A stretch of 64,000 nucleotides of DNA from Plantago elongata (Eukaryota; Streptophyta; Magnoliopsida; Lamiales; Plantaginaceae): assembly GCA_036897095.1 (NCBI GenBank), contig JAYMSP010000193.1, positions 1 to 64,000 on the forward strand. Direction: 5' to 3'. The stretch's first letter is position 1. Each line of letters starts with the position of its first letter. Positions 47,837-60,404 of the stretch are shown one piece after another. The translations under genes and the position numbers were made by a program. The notes beneath the pieces were generated by a model, which made no database searches, had not been told where the DNA came from, and saw nothing but the letters and a program-made list of their open reading frames with translations.

Positions 47837-50800
47837 TTACAAAGGCTCTGTTTGCAAAGAGAGAAGAGATCCTTGTTTTCCTCTGATGAAGAATGTAAGC
47901 TCGGCTGGAGCAACCACCTGCTTTAGCCATTCTTGTAGATCTTCACCTTCCACCTTTTCCTCTCCTACATTTTGTTGTGAGAACATGAGTGATCTAGGAC
48001 AGTAGTGCTTCATTAAAGTGCCTATCTTGTATTTTCCACAGTAATAGTACACTAGAAAACTACTCATTCATTTTTGGCAAATTTTTATGTGCTACTGATG
48101 CATAAAATTTCAAATAGGGCAAGGAAAATTGTATATAGATGAAAACAAGTGCAGAAACAAAAGAGGCATTTTAATTTCCAGCTATTAACTTGTAGAGACT
48201 TGGCTCTGTTTAAGTCGCTCACCTTCAGATCACATAGTAAATTCAAACTCCAATAGCTGTTTTCTTAAGATGTTAACATTATGGAACCTATGGGTTTTAT
48301 GAGGGCATGTGTGTTTCCAATGCGAACTGCTAAATATGGTAATACCGTAATAGTCTATTTATGACTACTGCATATGGTGTCCACATATTTAGATAAAACT
48401 GTCCATCTCCAAGTAGATGAAGTCCTTGGAGGATAATATATGTTTCAGTATTTTCATGAATGCATGTGAGTTGCATGCAAGAAAACTGGAATAAAGATTA
48501 CCTTCTAAGTGTGCACCCAGACCCTCAACGACAGTAGAATTTGCCTGAACAACTGATAGTGCTACTGCAAGAGCAGATTGCAGCAAGGCCCTAACCTCAC
48601 TTTGGACAAGATCAACAAGATGTCCCTATGATGTTTGAAGATGAGAAATATTAAACATGCATATGAACATTTAAAAGTAGGAAGATTTACGAATAGGTTG
48701 TCCCTGCAGTTTGTGGAAATTACCCGTATTTCTTCTAAAAAATCAAAAGTACTACTACTTCTTTTCACCCCCGAGGGATGCATCATATGTAATTGCTTCC
48801 ACAGAGGTAAAAGGAAATACTGTATATAGTCACCTAAAAAGTTCACTGGCTATACAAGTTCTTTTTTCAAAATTTCAGGAGGATATCCAAAACAATTGAG
48901 CCCTTGGGGCCACTATCACATTTATAAGTATTAAATCAAGATGTAAGAATGTAGAATTACCTTGTCCCCTCCCCATGGTGCAGCACCCCCAGAATCATCC
49001 ATTCCACCACCAGAAATGGTTGACAAAGACAAAGGACCAACGGTTTCGTTAAGGCCATATTCAGCAACTGCCTTGTACGCCATATCTGTTGCCCGTCTTA
49101 TATCATCGAGAGCACCTGTTGTTACACGTCCAGAATAAATAAACTCTTCAGCTGCACGGCCTCCAAGAAGAGTGACAAGGCGCCCACGCAACTCATCAAT
49201 GAAGAGCAAGTACCTATCTTCGTGAGTTGGGGGAATGTATGTAAATCCTAAAGCTCCTCCGGTTCTAGGCAATATACTCAGTTTCTGATTAAACCGACAA
49301 TGAGATGCAGAAAAACGCATGGAATTAGAAGACAAGTAAATAGAAAATACAGAGATAGTCATCTAGTTAACGATCTGTGTACCTATTTATGAACCTATTC
49401 TAAGTAAAATTTTACCAAATGAAATATATTAGCTTGATTAGGAACAGAAATAGCATTCAGAATATCACACAAACAATTAGGATTGAAAAAACATAAGAAA
49501 GTGAAGCTTCAGGAAAGATCAAGAAAAAATTATGTTGCTGGATCACTCAAGTTCTATTTATGTCTGAAAATGCTTGCATTATGATTAAAACAAAAGAGGA
49601 CAGATGTTTAGGGTGCAGTTAGTCTAGTTAAAAAGTGTAGTGACCAACTCATAAAGTGCCTTTCTCTTAAACATTTATAGAAATGATTTCTAGAGTGAGA
49701 TAACCCTCGTGTTTGAAAACCCGTTTTTGGATATGAGACTACACTTCAAGACACACCACCTTTGTAATCTTACCTCCTCACAAACAACTAACAAGTCCAA
49801 CCCCCGAAAATAAAAGGGAAATAATGACCATGGAATTAATCGTTAATGATTAGTGTTACGTTCTTGTAAAAAATTGTAGGCTGATGCCTGAATCATTCCA
49901 ATGAGCAGAAAATGTTAAGTGATGTTATAAGATGAGTTTCATATGTCTATATGAAGAATATAAAACTGCATCATTACTACCTCAACCCGAGGTTGTCCAT
50001 GGAGAAGATTTGCAACTGCCGTTCCCACAACTGCATGACCAGCTTCATGCCGTGCAACAACAGCTTTCTCATTGCCCCTCAACTTGGCCGTCTTCTTTTC
50101 AATACCCTGGGTATGAAATCAAAACATAGCTTCATAAGAACTGTTTACCACAATTTACCCTTACCATATAAATGCGATAATAGTAAGATGCAGGAAAGCC
50201 ATTCTAAATGAAACACACGCCTGGAACATATTTTTACCGCTATTGACCTCTCTACTGCTTGAATAAAATCAATTTTCTCCACCACAAGCTTACTGGTCCT
50301 TCCAGCCAATAATGCAGCTTCGTTTACCAAATTAGCCAAATCTGCCCTGCACAGCGACCAAATAGCAGGTAAGGAAATTTCGGGTCTGTATAAAGTCAAC
50401 AACAGAACAGTAAGCGGGTGAATAAATGTACCCTGTAAAACCAGTAGTCATGGAAGCAATATCACGCAGATTAACATCCTCCCCTAGAGGAAGTTCTTTC
50501 TTGGAAACATGTACATCCAAAATGGCTTCTCTTCCAATTCGGTCAGGTGTCTCCACCTATACACCAAACACAATGCATCTTATTTACGAAAGAAAAAGGA
50601 TGCAAGATTTCCATGACCCAAGCAACTTGTGCAATCTTATAGAAAATAATTCAAGTGGCACATTTACCGAAACGACTCGGTCAAATCTACCGGGACGGCG
50701 AAGGGCAGGATCCAACACATCTGCTCGGTTAGTTGCTCCAAGGACAATCACTGCTGAATTACTATCAAATCCATCCATTTCCTGCAGCGAATTTCAGTAA

Positions 50801-52952
50801 GTTAACATGATGATATAGTCCTCAAAGCAACAACTCCAAGGTTTCAGAAAAGTCAGAACCATACTGTGAGCAGCTGATTTAGGGTTTGCTCTCGTTCATC
50901 ATTACTGACAACACGAAATTTTCCATCACGACTCTTGGCAACAGCATCGATCTACAAAATTAAGAAATTATTTCCTAAGAAGACTGACCATCATCCACCA
51001 AATGCTTAGAGGTCTGTCTAACAAGGATATCCAACAATATGAAAAGGTCAGGAAAAGGATATGCAGTAACCTCATCTATGAATATTATGGATGGGGCCTC
51101 CTTCTTTGCCCGTGCAAAAAGATCTCTGACACGAGATGCACCCATACCGACATACAACTCTACAAACTCACTTGCTGAACAGCTTATGAAGGGAACATCA
51201 GCTTCTCCTGCAACAGCTTTTGCTAAAAGTGTCTTGCCTGTACCTGGGAGGCCAACCTACACATGAACAACTATACATAAAGATCCATTACGCTAGGTAA
51301 AAAGAAGATAATTAACATAATAAACTTAAGCAACTCACCAACAGGACACCTCTAGGAGGTCGTGCACCAAGCCTTACATACTTCTCCGGATTTCTGAGAA
51401 ATTCCTGGTCAGTAAAATGAGATGAACGGATTTAAGATGGATGTCCATACCTCATGAATTAGTCATAAAAATATTAGTGCATGGCAACTTGATCTTGAGA
51501 AAGGCACATCATACCACAATCTCTTCAAGTTCCTCTTTGGCCTCATCAACACCAGCAACATCTGCAAAAGTTATGGCTTCGCCTTGTTCAGACACTTTAG
51601 TTCCACCTGAATTTCCAGACTTGCGTTTCCTTAACTGGCCCGGTGCGTTCTGTGCGTGTGCAGGAAATATTCAAACCATATATACATAGCATTTGTTTCA
51701 GAAACATACACAATCTTAACATATATTCATACCACAGAAAAGCTTATTGGAAACCGTTGAAGAAGACCAGCTAGCACCGCAACATAGAACATGGCTATCT
51801 GTGGAACATGAGAGAGACAAGAGTTAGAGCCTGCAAGTAGTCTATGCTGGCAGTGATGCAGTGTACATCCATGCATAAACTTAGGAGTGGTCTCAAGAAA
51901 GCAAACAATATGCAGTACAGAATACTTTATAGAAGACAGCAAAAAAAAAAAAAAGGAAAATCATGGGGAAGAACTATGTACTTTCTCAAGAGAAAAACAA
52001 GAGATTGCAACTACAGGATGCAGGCGCAATAAAACAATCGTTTAGCTCACTTAAACATCTAGATGCTGCAACTTTAAGGTCGTAATCATTAAAAAACACC
52101 TCAACTAAAATAACTCACCAATGCAGAATTCAAGAATCCCCCCGACCTCTTATCAGGCGATCCAAACTGCACATTATTATCCACCATCTTCTCATAAGGT
52201 GTTTTAATATCAATCGGCCTCGTTGTCTTGTAAACCACCCTCGTCGTTGGACTTGCACTCCTCAACAGAGTTTCATCCTGCAACTTAGCCCCACTGACCT
52301 CGCCACTCTCCTCAGCCCCAGCTTCCTTCTTCAACTTAAACATAATGTGCACACCATCCACCTCCACCTTCTTCACCTGGTCCCCATTAACCTTACTTAA
52401 AAAGTCACTATACGGCACACTGACAAACGTTATAGCCGGCCTAGGTTCCGTACCTGGCAGCGATATCCCCGGCCTGAACAACCTCATCACAAACATCACT
52501 ATCCCTAACTGTATAAGCAAAACAACCAATTCCTGTGCCTGAACTAGCGGTTCCCACCTCCATTTATTCCCATTCTTCTTTTTATTACCCCAAAAATTAC
52601 CCTTCCCCTGTTTCTCCCTCCTATCCGAGCCCGAACCACTTGCTTTCGGGCTTTCCGGCTGGCTCGCTTCCGTATTATCCGTAGACTCCGTGTCATGCTC
52701 GTGAGCGTAAATTCTACTAAACTTCCAACTCAATTGACGATTCTGAAGGAAGAATTTAGCCTGGCAGTTTGACCTAAAATTCGGCCAAAACGATGTCGTA
52801 GGAAGGGGCAAGCAGCTAGGTTTTTGGTGTAATGCTCTGTATCTATGGCGAGGGAAGGTGTAACTGTGTAATTGGTTTGGACTGTGAGTGCACCGGAAAA
52901 TCGAAACTCGGCCGTGAATTGACGGAGGCAAAGGTTCGATTATGGCGGTCAT
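47837..52952 (-). CDS. FTSH7/9: ATP-dependent zinc metalloprotease FtsH, chloroplastic, FTSH7/9 type
   Basis: Thirteen coding exons: 52952-52119, 51798-51733, 51649-51515, 51404-51339, 51256-51071, 50951-50865, 50781-50668, 50556-50432, 50346-50238, 50106-49981, 49284-48961, 48625-48502, 47964-47837. All junctions are in phase, giving 807 residues. This membrane AAA+ protease degrades damaged plastid membrane proteins. A long transit/linker region is followed by transmembrane segments around [19 protein letters not shown] and [16 protein letters not shown]. Next come Walker A GLPGTGKT (369-376), Walker B IIFIDE (about 424-429), an SRH region [20 protein letters not shown], and the zinc site HEAGH (594-598) with the downstream DDIRRAT aspartate. 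All catalytic residues are present, so this is a protease-competent FtsH and not an FtsHi. The long C-terminus ending [17 protein letters not shown] points to the FTSH7/FTSH9 pair, not FTSH1/5 or 2/8. The promoter has a G-box at 53190. Confidence 0.94.
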
Positions 52953-53189
52953 TATTGAGCTTTGATTTTGGGGATAAGTTTTGTAAAACCGTAAACATAA
53001 ATAAATTACAGGATATAGATATAGATATGTCGATGCTACTATATATACATATGCGTATGTAAGGAAGATTTTGCAGAATTTTTGTGGGCGAGAGAGAGGG
53101 AACGGAGAAGAAGTAATCGTGGCCGTTCGATCTACCGACGGCGATGATGTTCTGATATTATCGACACGCGGGTTTTATCTTACGTTTGT

Positions 53190-53195
53190 CACGTG
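53190..53195. promoter_or_regulatory. G-box upstream of the FTSH gene
   Basis: A CACGTG core (in TTGTCACGTGGTTT) lies 238 bp upstream of the FTSH ATG. G-boxes bind bZIP/bHLH factors and are common in light-responsive plastid-protein genes. Functional relevance is inferred. Confidence 0.35.
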
Positions 53196-53499
53196 GTTTA
53201 TTACAAATCAGCACCTAGTTTTTTATATTACCCATAACCCCAAGCTCTTCATGGTATTGTATAAGAAACCGATAACTTCTTTTTCTTTTCTGAATAGACC
53301 ACGATAAATTCTTAGCTACCCATAATGACACCACCAGGAAGCGTAAAGGCGTAAACCCGAGAAAACTAGAAGATGAGTGTGTTGCCCGTAAAGAACGAGC
53401 TAAAACCTATCCTTACCTCTCTAGGGATTCAATTCTCAACTTAATCGAATTTGATCCGAAGAATAAAGGCATGGCTTGATAGTTCTTTATTACTGAAAG

Positions 53500-54360
53500 T
53501 ATGTATGTCTTAGAGACAACTTTTTATAAGGATGATATATACTATGATCACATTTAGTTTATTATTGTTTAATAATATTGTTATTGACATTGCATTTATT
53601 GAGTTGATTATTTGGTTGTTTGAATAATTCGATAAGATATTTCCTTGGACTATGCGATTATCATCAAGTGTGTGATAACTTGGATGACAAACGTCCTTAT
53701 ATTTAATATTGTCCGATAAATTGTCTAGTATTTTCACCGTGAACCTAATTGGATTAGTGCTTAATATATAAGGTCCTATGTGTCACACTATATGGAGAAT
53801 ACTTTACCAAATTGAGGATGTTGATAAATATTATGTATTGTAAATAATATAAAAATATTATTTATTGTAAATGATATTCGTAATATTTTAATTAGTTCAA
53901 TTAGATTTGAACAAATGAAATTATAGTCCAATGATTTGAGTTGGGCTCAAACAAGCAAAACTAACTTAGACCAACAAAGGGCGAAGAAGAACGGCCTAGC
54001 AAAGGAGGCGGTTAGAATATGGGACGTGCCGCATCACTCCACAACTCCATTTTCTTCTTTGTCAGTTTCAAATCATTAATGCCATTTGCTAGCATAAATG
54101 ATTTTGGTTAGTTTTTCCATCCGATCAGTTCTGAACAGGGATTTTGCAAAATTAATTAGTTTTTTCGTTATATGGAAAAATATGAGATAATCAGATTGTT
54201 CTTGATCATATTTTTCACTAGATGATAAAATAAAAGGAAAACAAATTTGATTTGATTCTTACACAAACTTCATTTGTATCTTCTACATTCAAAACACAAG
54301 AACATCCTAACGTTCTTCGTGGTATAAAAAACTCATGTGAATACCGAGGTTTGAGAAGAA
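53500..54360 (+). mobile_element. decayed Ty1/copia-like LTR remnant (possible)
   Basis: An AT-rich stretch with the usual texture of a plant copia LTR. It contains a GGTCCTATGTGTCACAC block, a TTGGGCTCAAACAAGC-like block, a CTAACGTTCTTCGTGG block near 54310 and a final ...GAATACCGAGGTTTGA. No second LTR, internal coding region or flanking duplication was identified. It is a fossil; family and borders are tentative and it looks old. Confidence 0.35.
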
Positions 54361-54404
54361 ACAAATAGTCTGGATTCGTACGAGGATTGGAATTTGCTTG
54401 GAGA

Positions 54405-54510
54405 GGATCTCGAAGCCGATGAATATACGGAGCAGGAGATTGACCAGTTGCTGGACTTTGCTGACCCCGTGTTGCACGCTGACAGTTGCGAATTGAAATT
54501 GCTATTAAAG
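54405..54510 (+). pseudogene. short coding-like fragment of unknown origin
   Basis: A frame encodes LEADEYTEQEIDQLLDFADP and about 13 further residues before a stop, with an acidic amphipathic composition unlike the surrounding AT-rich DNA. It may be a captured exon or gene fragment. I do not recognise the family. Confidence 0.25.
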
Positions 54511-54742
54511 TAAGATTTCAGTTTATTTAAACGCGTTAAATTACTGTTATCATGTTGGTCTACAAAATTTTAAAATTTCGCTGCGTGTACTTAGAGTACA
54601 ATTTAATTGAATATACCAACATACCAACAATTACATCTTCTTCTGGAGTATTTGGTACTACCGTAGTAAAGTTGTGAGATCTAAATACCTATGCTCTTAC
54701 TAAAGTGACTATAATGGAACATGTGTTGTGGAATGCACCATG

Positions 54743-54850
54743 CCTGATTGGATTAGACTGAATTTTGATGTGGAATGTCCGTCAAAAAGTGCCCATGGAG
54801 GTATTTTGAATTGTGGCGGAGGATTGTTAGGCTTTATCTCGGATTGGAGT
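54743..54850 (+). mobile_element. RNase H-like fragment, probably from a LINE
   Basis: The frame reads PDWIRLNFDVECPSKSAHGG then LNCGGGLLGFISDW. This resembles the start of the plant RNase H-like domain (PxWIKLNFDG...GGIIR...G) found at the 3' end of many plant LINE open frames and in related host genes. Only one domain edge is recognisable; no reverse transcriptase is seen nearby. Confidence 0.3.
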
Positions 54851-55957
54851 CGAAAACGACTCGAAGGGACTTGAAGGTTAAGTTTGCAAAAGTTCTAAAT
54901 CCCTCTTCCTCGTGGTATAGCTTCTCTAGGATTTGGTTGTTGGTATAGCTAAACTTGCCATAAAGCTTGAGCATGGAATGGGATCTTCAACCAATAATCA
55001 CACGAGGGAATTGGCTAAGTGTTATCAATCTTTGAACTCGATGGAATGCCAAAATAAGTTGCTAGTACACACTGCGCACCTTAATTATATGAATATCATT
55101 CCCAATTTACTCAAAATTTCATAGAATATGTGGCACTAATCAACTCCCTAAATTGTTGTAAATTCCCTCGCAACTTGTCAGGTAGAAGTGGCTCAACTCT
55201 CATACCATTTGTCAAGCTCCATTTATCGATCGAGATTCGTCCATTCAAATAACGTGGAATAACTCTCGAGCTGCTTTCCGGCAATGCACATGCCCCAAAT
55301 AGAAACATGTGTCCCATCAATAATCACACACTTATCCCCTCGTAAAGTAACAAATAAACACTTCGAAATGTTCCCTCATTATTTAAAAAAAAAAAGTTAA
55401 AATTTAACATGATTATTTATTTATTTTAGTGAAAAATCTGACATTCATCAACAGGTGAATTTCTTAAATCATGAATTATTACAGCTACAAAGCCTTAAAT
55501 TATGCGAGATCAATGCCATAGCCTACCCAAACCAACAAAATGCGAGTTTATATTGTTTAAACATTGAACTATAATACCATTTATAGCCCCACTAACTTTT
55601 TGAATTATTTTCGCCAAAATCCTATCTCGTGAATCACTTGTCAAGATATAAAAGGAAAATGGTAAAGGCTCTTTGACCACCTTCATTAATGGTGGCATGC
55701 ACCAAAACCGGAAAAATAGGAGAGCATTACCAAATGCTGTCCATCAACCCACGATCATACCATATGAAAGCTTTCCACCCAACCAAAGACTCCTATATCT
55801 TCACAATCTTTGTCTGGTAAGAACCTTTTCTCCTCATATCCAAAATGATCTACTCTTTCTCCTGGTAGTTAATTTCTAATCGTATGCCATGGTCTCTCCT
55901 TTTCACATTGCAGAATTAATCCTGAATTGAATCTGTGATTCATTTCTTTTCTTGATC
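54850..55957. other. transposon debris and upstream region of the disordered-protein gene
   Basis: About 1.1 kb of degraded sequence. On the minus strand near 55300-55350, GDKCVIIDGTHVSIW recalls the IDGTH motif of PIF/Harbinger transposases, but nothing else supports it. The last 200 bp before 55958 is the probable leader of the downstream gene. Confidence 0.3.
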
Positions 55958-58900
55958 ATGGCTGTTACTGCGAATGATGTTCAGCTCTGGCTATGGAAAA
56001 TGGTCAAGCTTTCATCACATAATTGTGTTGTGATCATGTCCAAGTACCCATTGATTTCTTCTTCCTTGTCGTTCTTGTTTCTATTGTACATTTTCTTTCG
56101 GTTAGTTTTCTGGGTTTTGATTTATTCTGCGGCTGTTGTCCTTGTTCTGGTTGCGGTTGCGAGGACATATGTAAATGGCAAAAATTGTAGAGAAAAAGAG
56201 AAGAAAGGTGGGAATGATGTTGTTGGAAATGATGGCAAGCCTTTTAAGCGTGTGCATTCGGTTAGGCGAAGAAGAGCCAAGTATAGTCAGATGGAGGATA
56301 GTAGTAATGTGGAGGAGAAAGTTGCAGTTTCTTTAACCCGCTTTAATGCAGACCAGGTGGTTGATAAGAGCACTCTGATAGAAGAAAGCCCGATTCGGGA
56401 TGTGGAAGTTGATTCGTTGGTTACCACTGTCAGGGATCCTATGTTCTCAGCTTCAAATGATTGGAAGCCTGAGGTTAGTAAAGGGTCTCATGTAGAAAGT
56501 TTAGAGGGATCCGAAGAGGAAGTTGGCGGAGAGGATAAAAGTAAGGCAGCTGTGGAGTGGAAGGAAGATGATGAACACAGTGTGGCGGAAGTTGGGATTT
56601 CGGAGATTGAGAGAAACCAGAGACTTGAGAGTCTGATTGCTAGGCGTAGAGCTAGAAAACTATTGAGCCTTCAGGTTAGGAGGACTTTGATGAACATAGA
56701 TAGAAGTGAGTTAACTGCTCCGATTGCTTCGCTTGTTATACCAAGACATTGTAACGGTTCTCTACCTCCTAACATGGGTGGTCAAGTTTCACCAAGCCCA
56801 GGTTCGGCTCCATCAGTTTTGGTACCAATGCGTAATCCCTTTGACCTTCCTTATGATCCGCAGGAGGAAAAACCTGACCTTACAGGGGACAGTTTCCAGC
56901 AAGAGTTTACATCGCCTCCTAATAAGGACATGATGTTCTGTAGGCATGAGAGCTTTAGTTCCAGCCCTTTTCTACCAGAAGAGTTCAATCAAAATAGAGA
57001 TAAAGCATCATACCTGGATAATTTTGGATTTAGGCATAGAGCTTCTCAACAAGAAAGTGGATTCTATACTCCAGGAACTCAGTTTTGTAAGCATAAAGTT
57101 CTACTTGTGTGTATATATTTGCTTAAAGGAAAATATCACCCTGCATTCCCTATTGTTTCATATGTGAATCGTCTGCACCACTTCATGTACAAGTAGTGTT
57201 ACATAAAGCTCATTCCCCTGAAATGCATTGTGGGCTTTATCTAGCCCATAGCACTTGTGGAACACGATAGTGGTGCAGACGATTCAGGGTGCTTTGCTAT
57301 ACGGACCTGTTATTTTACCATAGCGTAGTTTTCTGTTTCATACCGATGATTGATATTATATTTCTTTCCTTTTCTTTTGGTCGCAGATGGTGAATCAAAC
57401 AGGACATTAGAGGCGGAACCAGTTCATCAACCTGAAGCTAATTTGGTCAGTGACAGTGAAGATGATCACATCAAAGAAGTTATTCAAGTACATGAGAATT
57501 GTAGTGAAAATAATGATGGAAGAGACAATAAAGAAGTTGAGATGAAATCGGTTGATGCGGCGAGTTCCAGCTCAGCATCATCTTCGACAGAGGAGGAGGC
57601 ACCATTCTTTAAGATAGACAAAGAAGCCATACTGAAAAATCTTTTTTCACCCCGAACAACTGCTGCCCGGGGTAAGGAGTTCAATGACCAAATAGGAGAA
57701 ATTCCAACTTATGTTCCTTCCCCCTGCCCCTCCCCCTCTCCCTCTCGCCTCGACAGAAATAGTTTAGAGGAGCACATGCACCGTGCTAACAGGGTCATGA
57801 GGCGTCATGCTCCTTCTTATTCGATTGCTTCTGATCTACAAGTGGAGCTCTCAGAAGTTAGTTCTTCAGTAACAATAGATGATAACTTCTCATACCGGGA
57901 CGAGGATATTGAAGCATATGATGCTGACATGGAACAGAATTTCAGTTCAGCCAGTGGAAATGAATTGAGATCAAGAGAGTTAGATGACATTAGTGAACGA
58001 GATATAGTAGAAGTTGGATACTCAAGATTCAGCAACTATGGGGATCTGTCAAGCATCACGGCAGATCAATTTCTGCAAGGACATAAAACTCAGTCATGGT
58101 CATCATTACCTTTGATTCCTGAGTTAAATGACAGTGATCAAGACCATGAATCGATTACACCATTTAGTTCAGACTCTCTTGAGGAAGAGGAACCACCCCC
58201 TGAAAATTTGTCATTCTTGGCTCAGGAGAATGAGCGAGAACTAACAAGGAATTCATCATACGGAGATGAACTAAGGAAGCAAGTGGTAAGTCCGGATAAG
58301 AAACATTACTTTGAATCTCATCTTGGGTCCCAACATGCTTGAAGCAGATTATTCATATTTGAATGTTTGAAGTCTTTAATCATGAATTGCTGTGAGTTCG
58401 CAAATATTTTCTATTAGGTATTTTTAATGAAGTCATGTAAACTGATAACTTGCACCGCATAAATGTTTTTGGCCGTGATCTTTCTTTCGCTATGTTTCCA
58501 GAAAAATTTACTTCATTATTTGAGTATGTCATTATGTATGCTTATTATGGAGGATTATAACAGAGTCGAAATGAAACAGTTCGATACATCGCAGTCAGAA
58601 ACTATTGCGCACAATGATGGACAATCTGAGAATCCAGATGAGTGTTATCACATGGAACACTCAACTCTGCATAAGATTGGGTCTTCTGGAGAAAGATTGA
58701 GTCTTACATCTGGACCTGAGGAGAAAACAATGAGAGCAGTAGATTTTGAAACACCAGACAATTTTGACCATGAAGTTCAATTTTATGAAGGTGAACCTAG
58801 TTCTTCTGCTCAGGGTAGTTTAAGATCTTCTCTGGATCCCCAAGAAACATTGAGGGCTACATCCGAAGATGAGGAGAAAACTTTGACAGTAGTGGATTTC

Positions 58901-60404
58901 AAGACCTCCGACAATTATGAATGTGAAGATCAACTACATGAAGGTGAACCAAGTTCTTCAACTCAGCGTAATATAAGGTCTTTTCCGGATTCCGAAGAAA
59001 TATTGAGCCCTTCACCTGAACAGGAGGAGAGAACATCAACAAGAGTACTTTTTGAGATCCCGGACAATTCTGAACACGAATATCAACTTTATGAAGGTGA
59101 AACAAGTTCTTTGGCACCAACTAGTCTGGATTCTGACGATTCACTATCAGTATCCCGAACTCCGAATGTAGAGTTTCAAGGAATTCCGGCTAATCAAGGT
59201 TCATCTACTTCGCCAAAATCTGTACTGCAACAGTGCTTTTCTGTGGACCTTGGGTCGACAACTAGTTTTGATCATTATATAGACCAGGAGACTCAGGAGT
59301 TAGTAAGAACTAATGTTGAAGTTTCAAGTCCTGCCGGCTCCCAGAACTTATCACCCACGACTGACCACTTGATAGCCAATCAAGGCAGTGATGGAGGCGT
59401 TAGAGACATTGAAATGTCACAGGTATTGCAACAATAATTTGATTAGCACTTATGTCAATGCCTGGAATTATTGATCCTTTTCCGGAGGTTGCATTTTATT
59501 TCCTTGTGATTCGGTTAATGAACAATTTACATACTAATGATTTGAAAGATGCAATGAAGGCGTTGTATGGCTTGAAATAAAGTGCAGCATACCTTATTTG
59601 TACCTAGTCTTCTGGAATATAGAAGCCTTCCGAGGATCTTTCGCAATTTTCAATTACATGGAGACTGGAGTATGCCTGTTTTACCTGTGTGAACTGTGAA
59701 GTATGATAAACAAGTATTGACACTCTCCATATCCTCTCTAACAGGAGTCGTCTGAATCATCAGAAGTGCCAATTTCAGGAGCTGGCAATATTGGCCCTGT
59801 TCATGCAAATGCCATAAAACCCGAAGGAGTAGCTAGCGGCAGCTCACAGGCACTGAGCATTCATGACGCACCTCCCGAGCAGTTGATACCAAATGAGGAA
59901 ACTGGCTCGGGCTGCTTTAGCAATGATAATGAAACCCTTATGAAAAGTTTGGAAGCTGCGAATCCAATTGAATTTGGTGAAAGAACAGATAGTGCCAACA
60001 ATTCAGAGTCATTGATATCCACTGATGAGGTAACTAATTTACCAGTGCCCTGATTATTCTACAAATTATTGGTAACTTGCTCTCTTCAGTTGATTTCTTC
60101 ACCTAGTCTTTCTATGATGATTATGTTCTTACTTCCTATCTTACATACGCAGGTCAGTGGCAATCTAGCTAACCATAGAGACAGTAATAGATTGAGTTAT
60201 GTAGATCAGATAGAAAGCTCGGGAATAAGTGAAGACGCTGGACATGCGATACATGATGACAATTCGGGTGAAGGCATCACTAATTCTTCAAGTTCACATT
60301 ATCCTGAGGTGAAGCAGGAAGAACCTCATAATGTAAGTACAGTTGAAGCTCCTAGCTCTGCATCTAAGGAAGGGAACGACAACTCAGGATCCAACGAGAA
60401 CTGA
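55958..60404 (+). CDS. acidic, disordered membrane-anchored protein (dentin-sialophosphoprotein-like, plant family)
   Basis: Five coding exons: 55958-57086, 57387-58285, an exon ending at 59422, 59745-60029 and 60153-60404. The result is about 1,135-1,161 residues. Start MAVTANDVQLW is chosen because the frame's only nearby ATG is at 55958. Residues about 25-70 form one or two hydrophobic segments (SSSLSFLFLLYIFFRLVFWV, LIYSAAVVLVLVAVA). The rest is highly charged, Ser/Glu-rich and probably disordered, with a conserved-looking IERNQRLESLIARRRARKLL and RNPFDLPYDPQE segment. Exon 3 has three 51-residue internal repeats. The exon 3 acceptor is uncertain: CAG at 58579 and the better pyrimidine-tract acceptor at 58501 are both in phase. 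The latter would add a hydrophobic KNLLHYLSMSLCMLIMEDYN insert. It matches uncharacterised plant genes that I recall as At2g29620/At1g07330. Function unknown. Confidence 0.8.
57166..57285. repeat. 120-bp foldback element in an intron
   Basis: GAATCGTCTGCACCACT (57166-57182) and its exact reverse complement (57269-57285) bound a 120-bp segment in intron 1 of the disordered-protein gene. The arms continue to pair loosely inward (TGTACAAGTAGTG against CACTTGTGGAACA, ATAAAGC against GCTTTAT). It is probably a small MITE; no TSD was fixed. Confidence 0.75.
58718..59150 (+). repeat. three 153-bp (51-residue) in-frame repeats
   Basis: Units start with EEKT/EEKT/EERT at 58718, 58871 and 59024, exactly 153 bp apart. 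Each has the pattern (V)xFxTxDNxxxExQxxEGExSSxxxxxxxSxxDxxExL. Substitutions but no indels separate them, so length is constrained by frame. Confidence 0.9.

Noticed and set aside
55111-55350. possible PIF/Harbinger transposase fragment (IDGTH-like motif, minus strand)
   Set aside because: Only one short motif is seen and the surrounding frame does not continue with family features.
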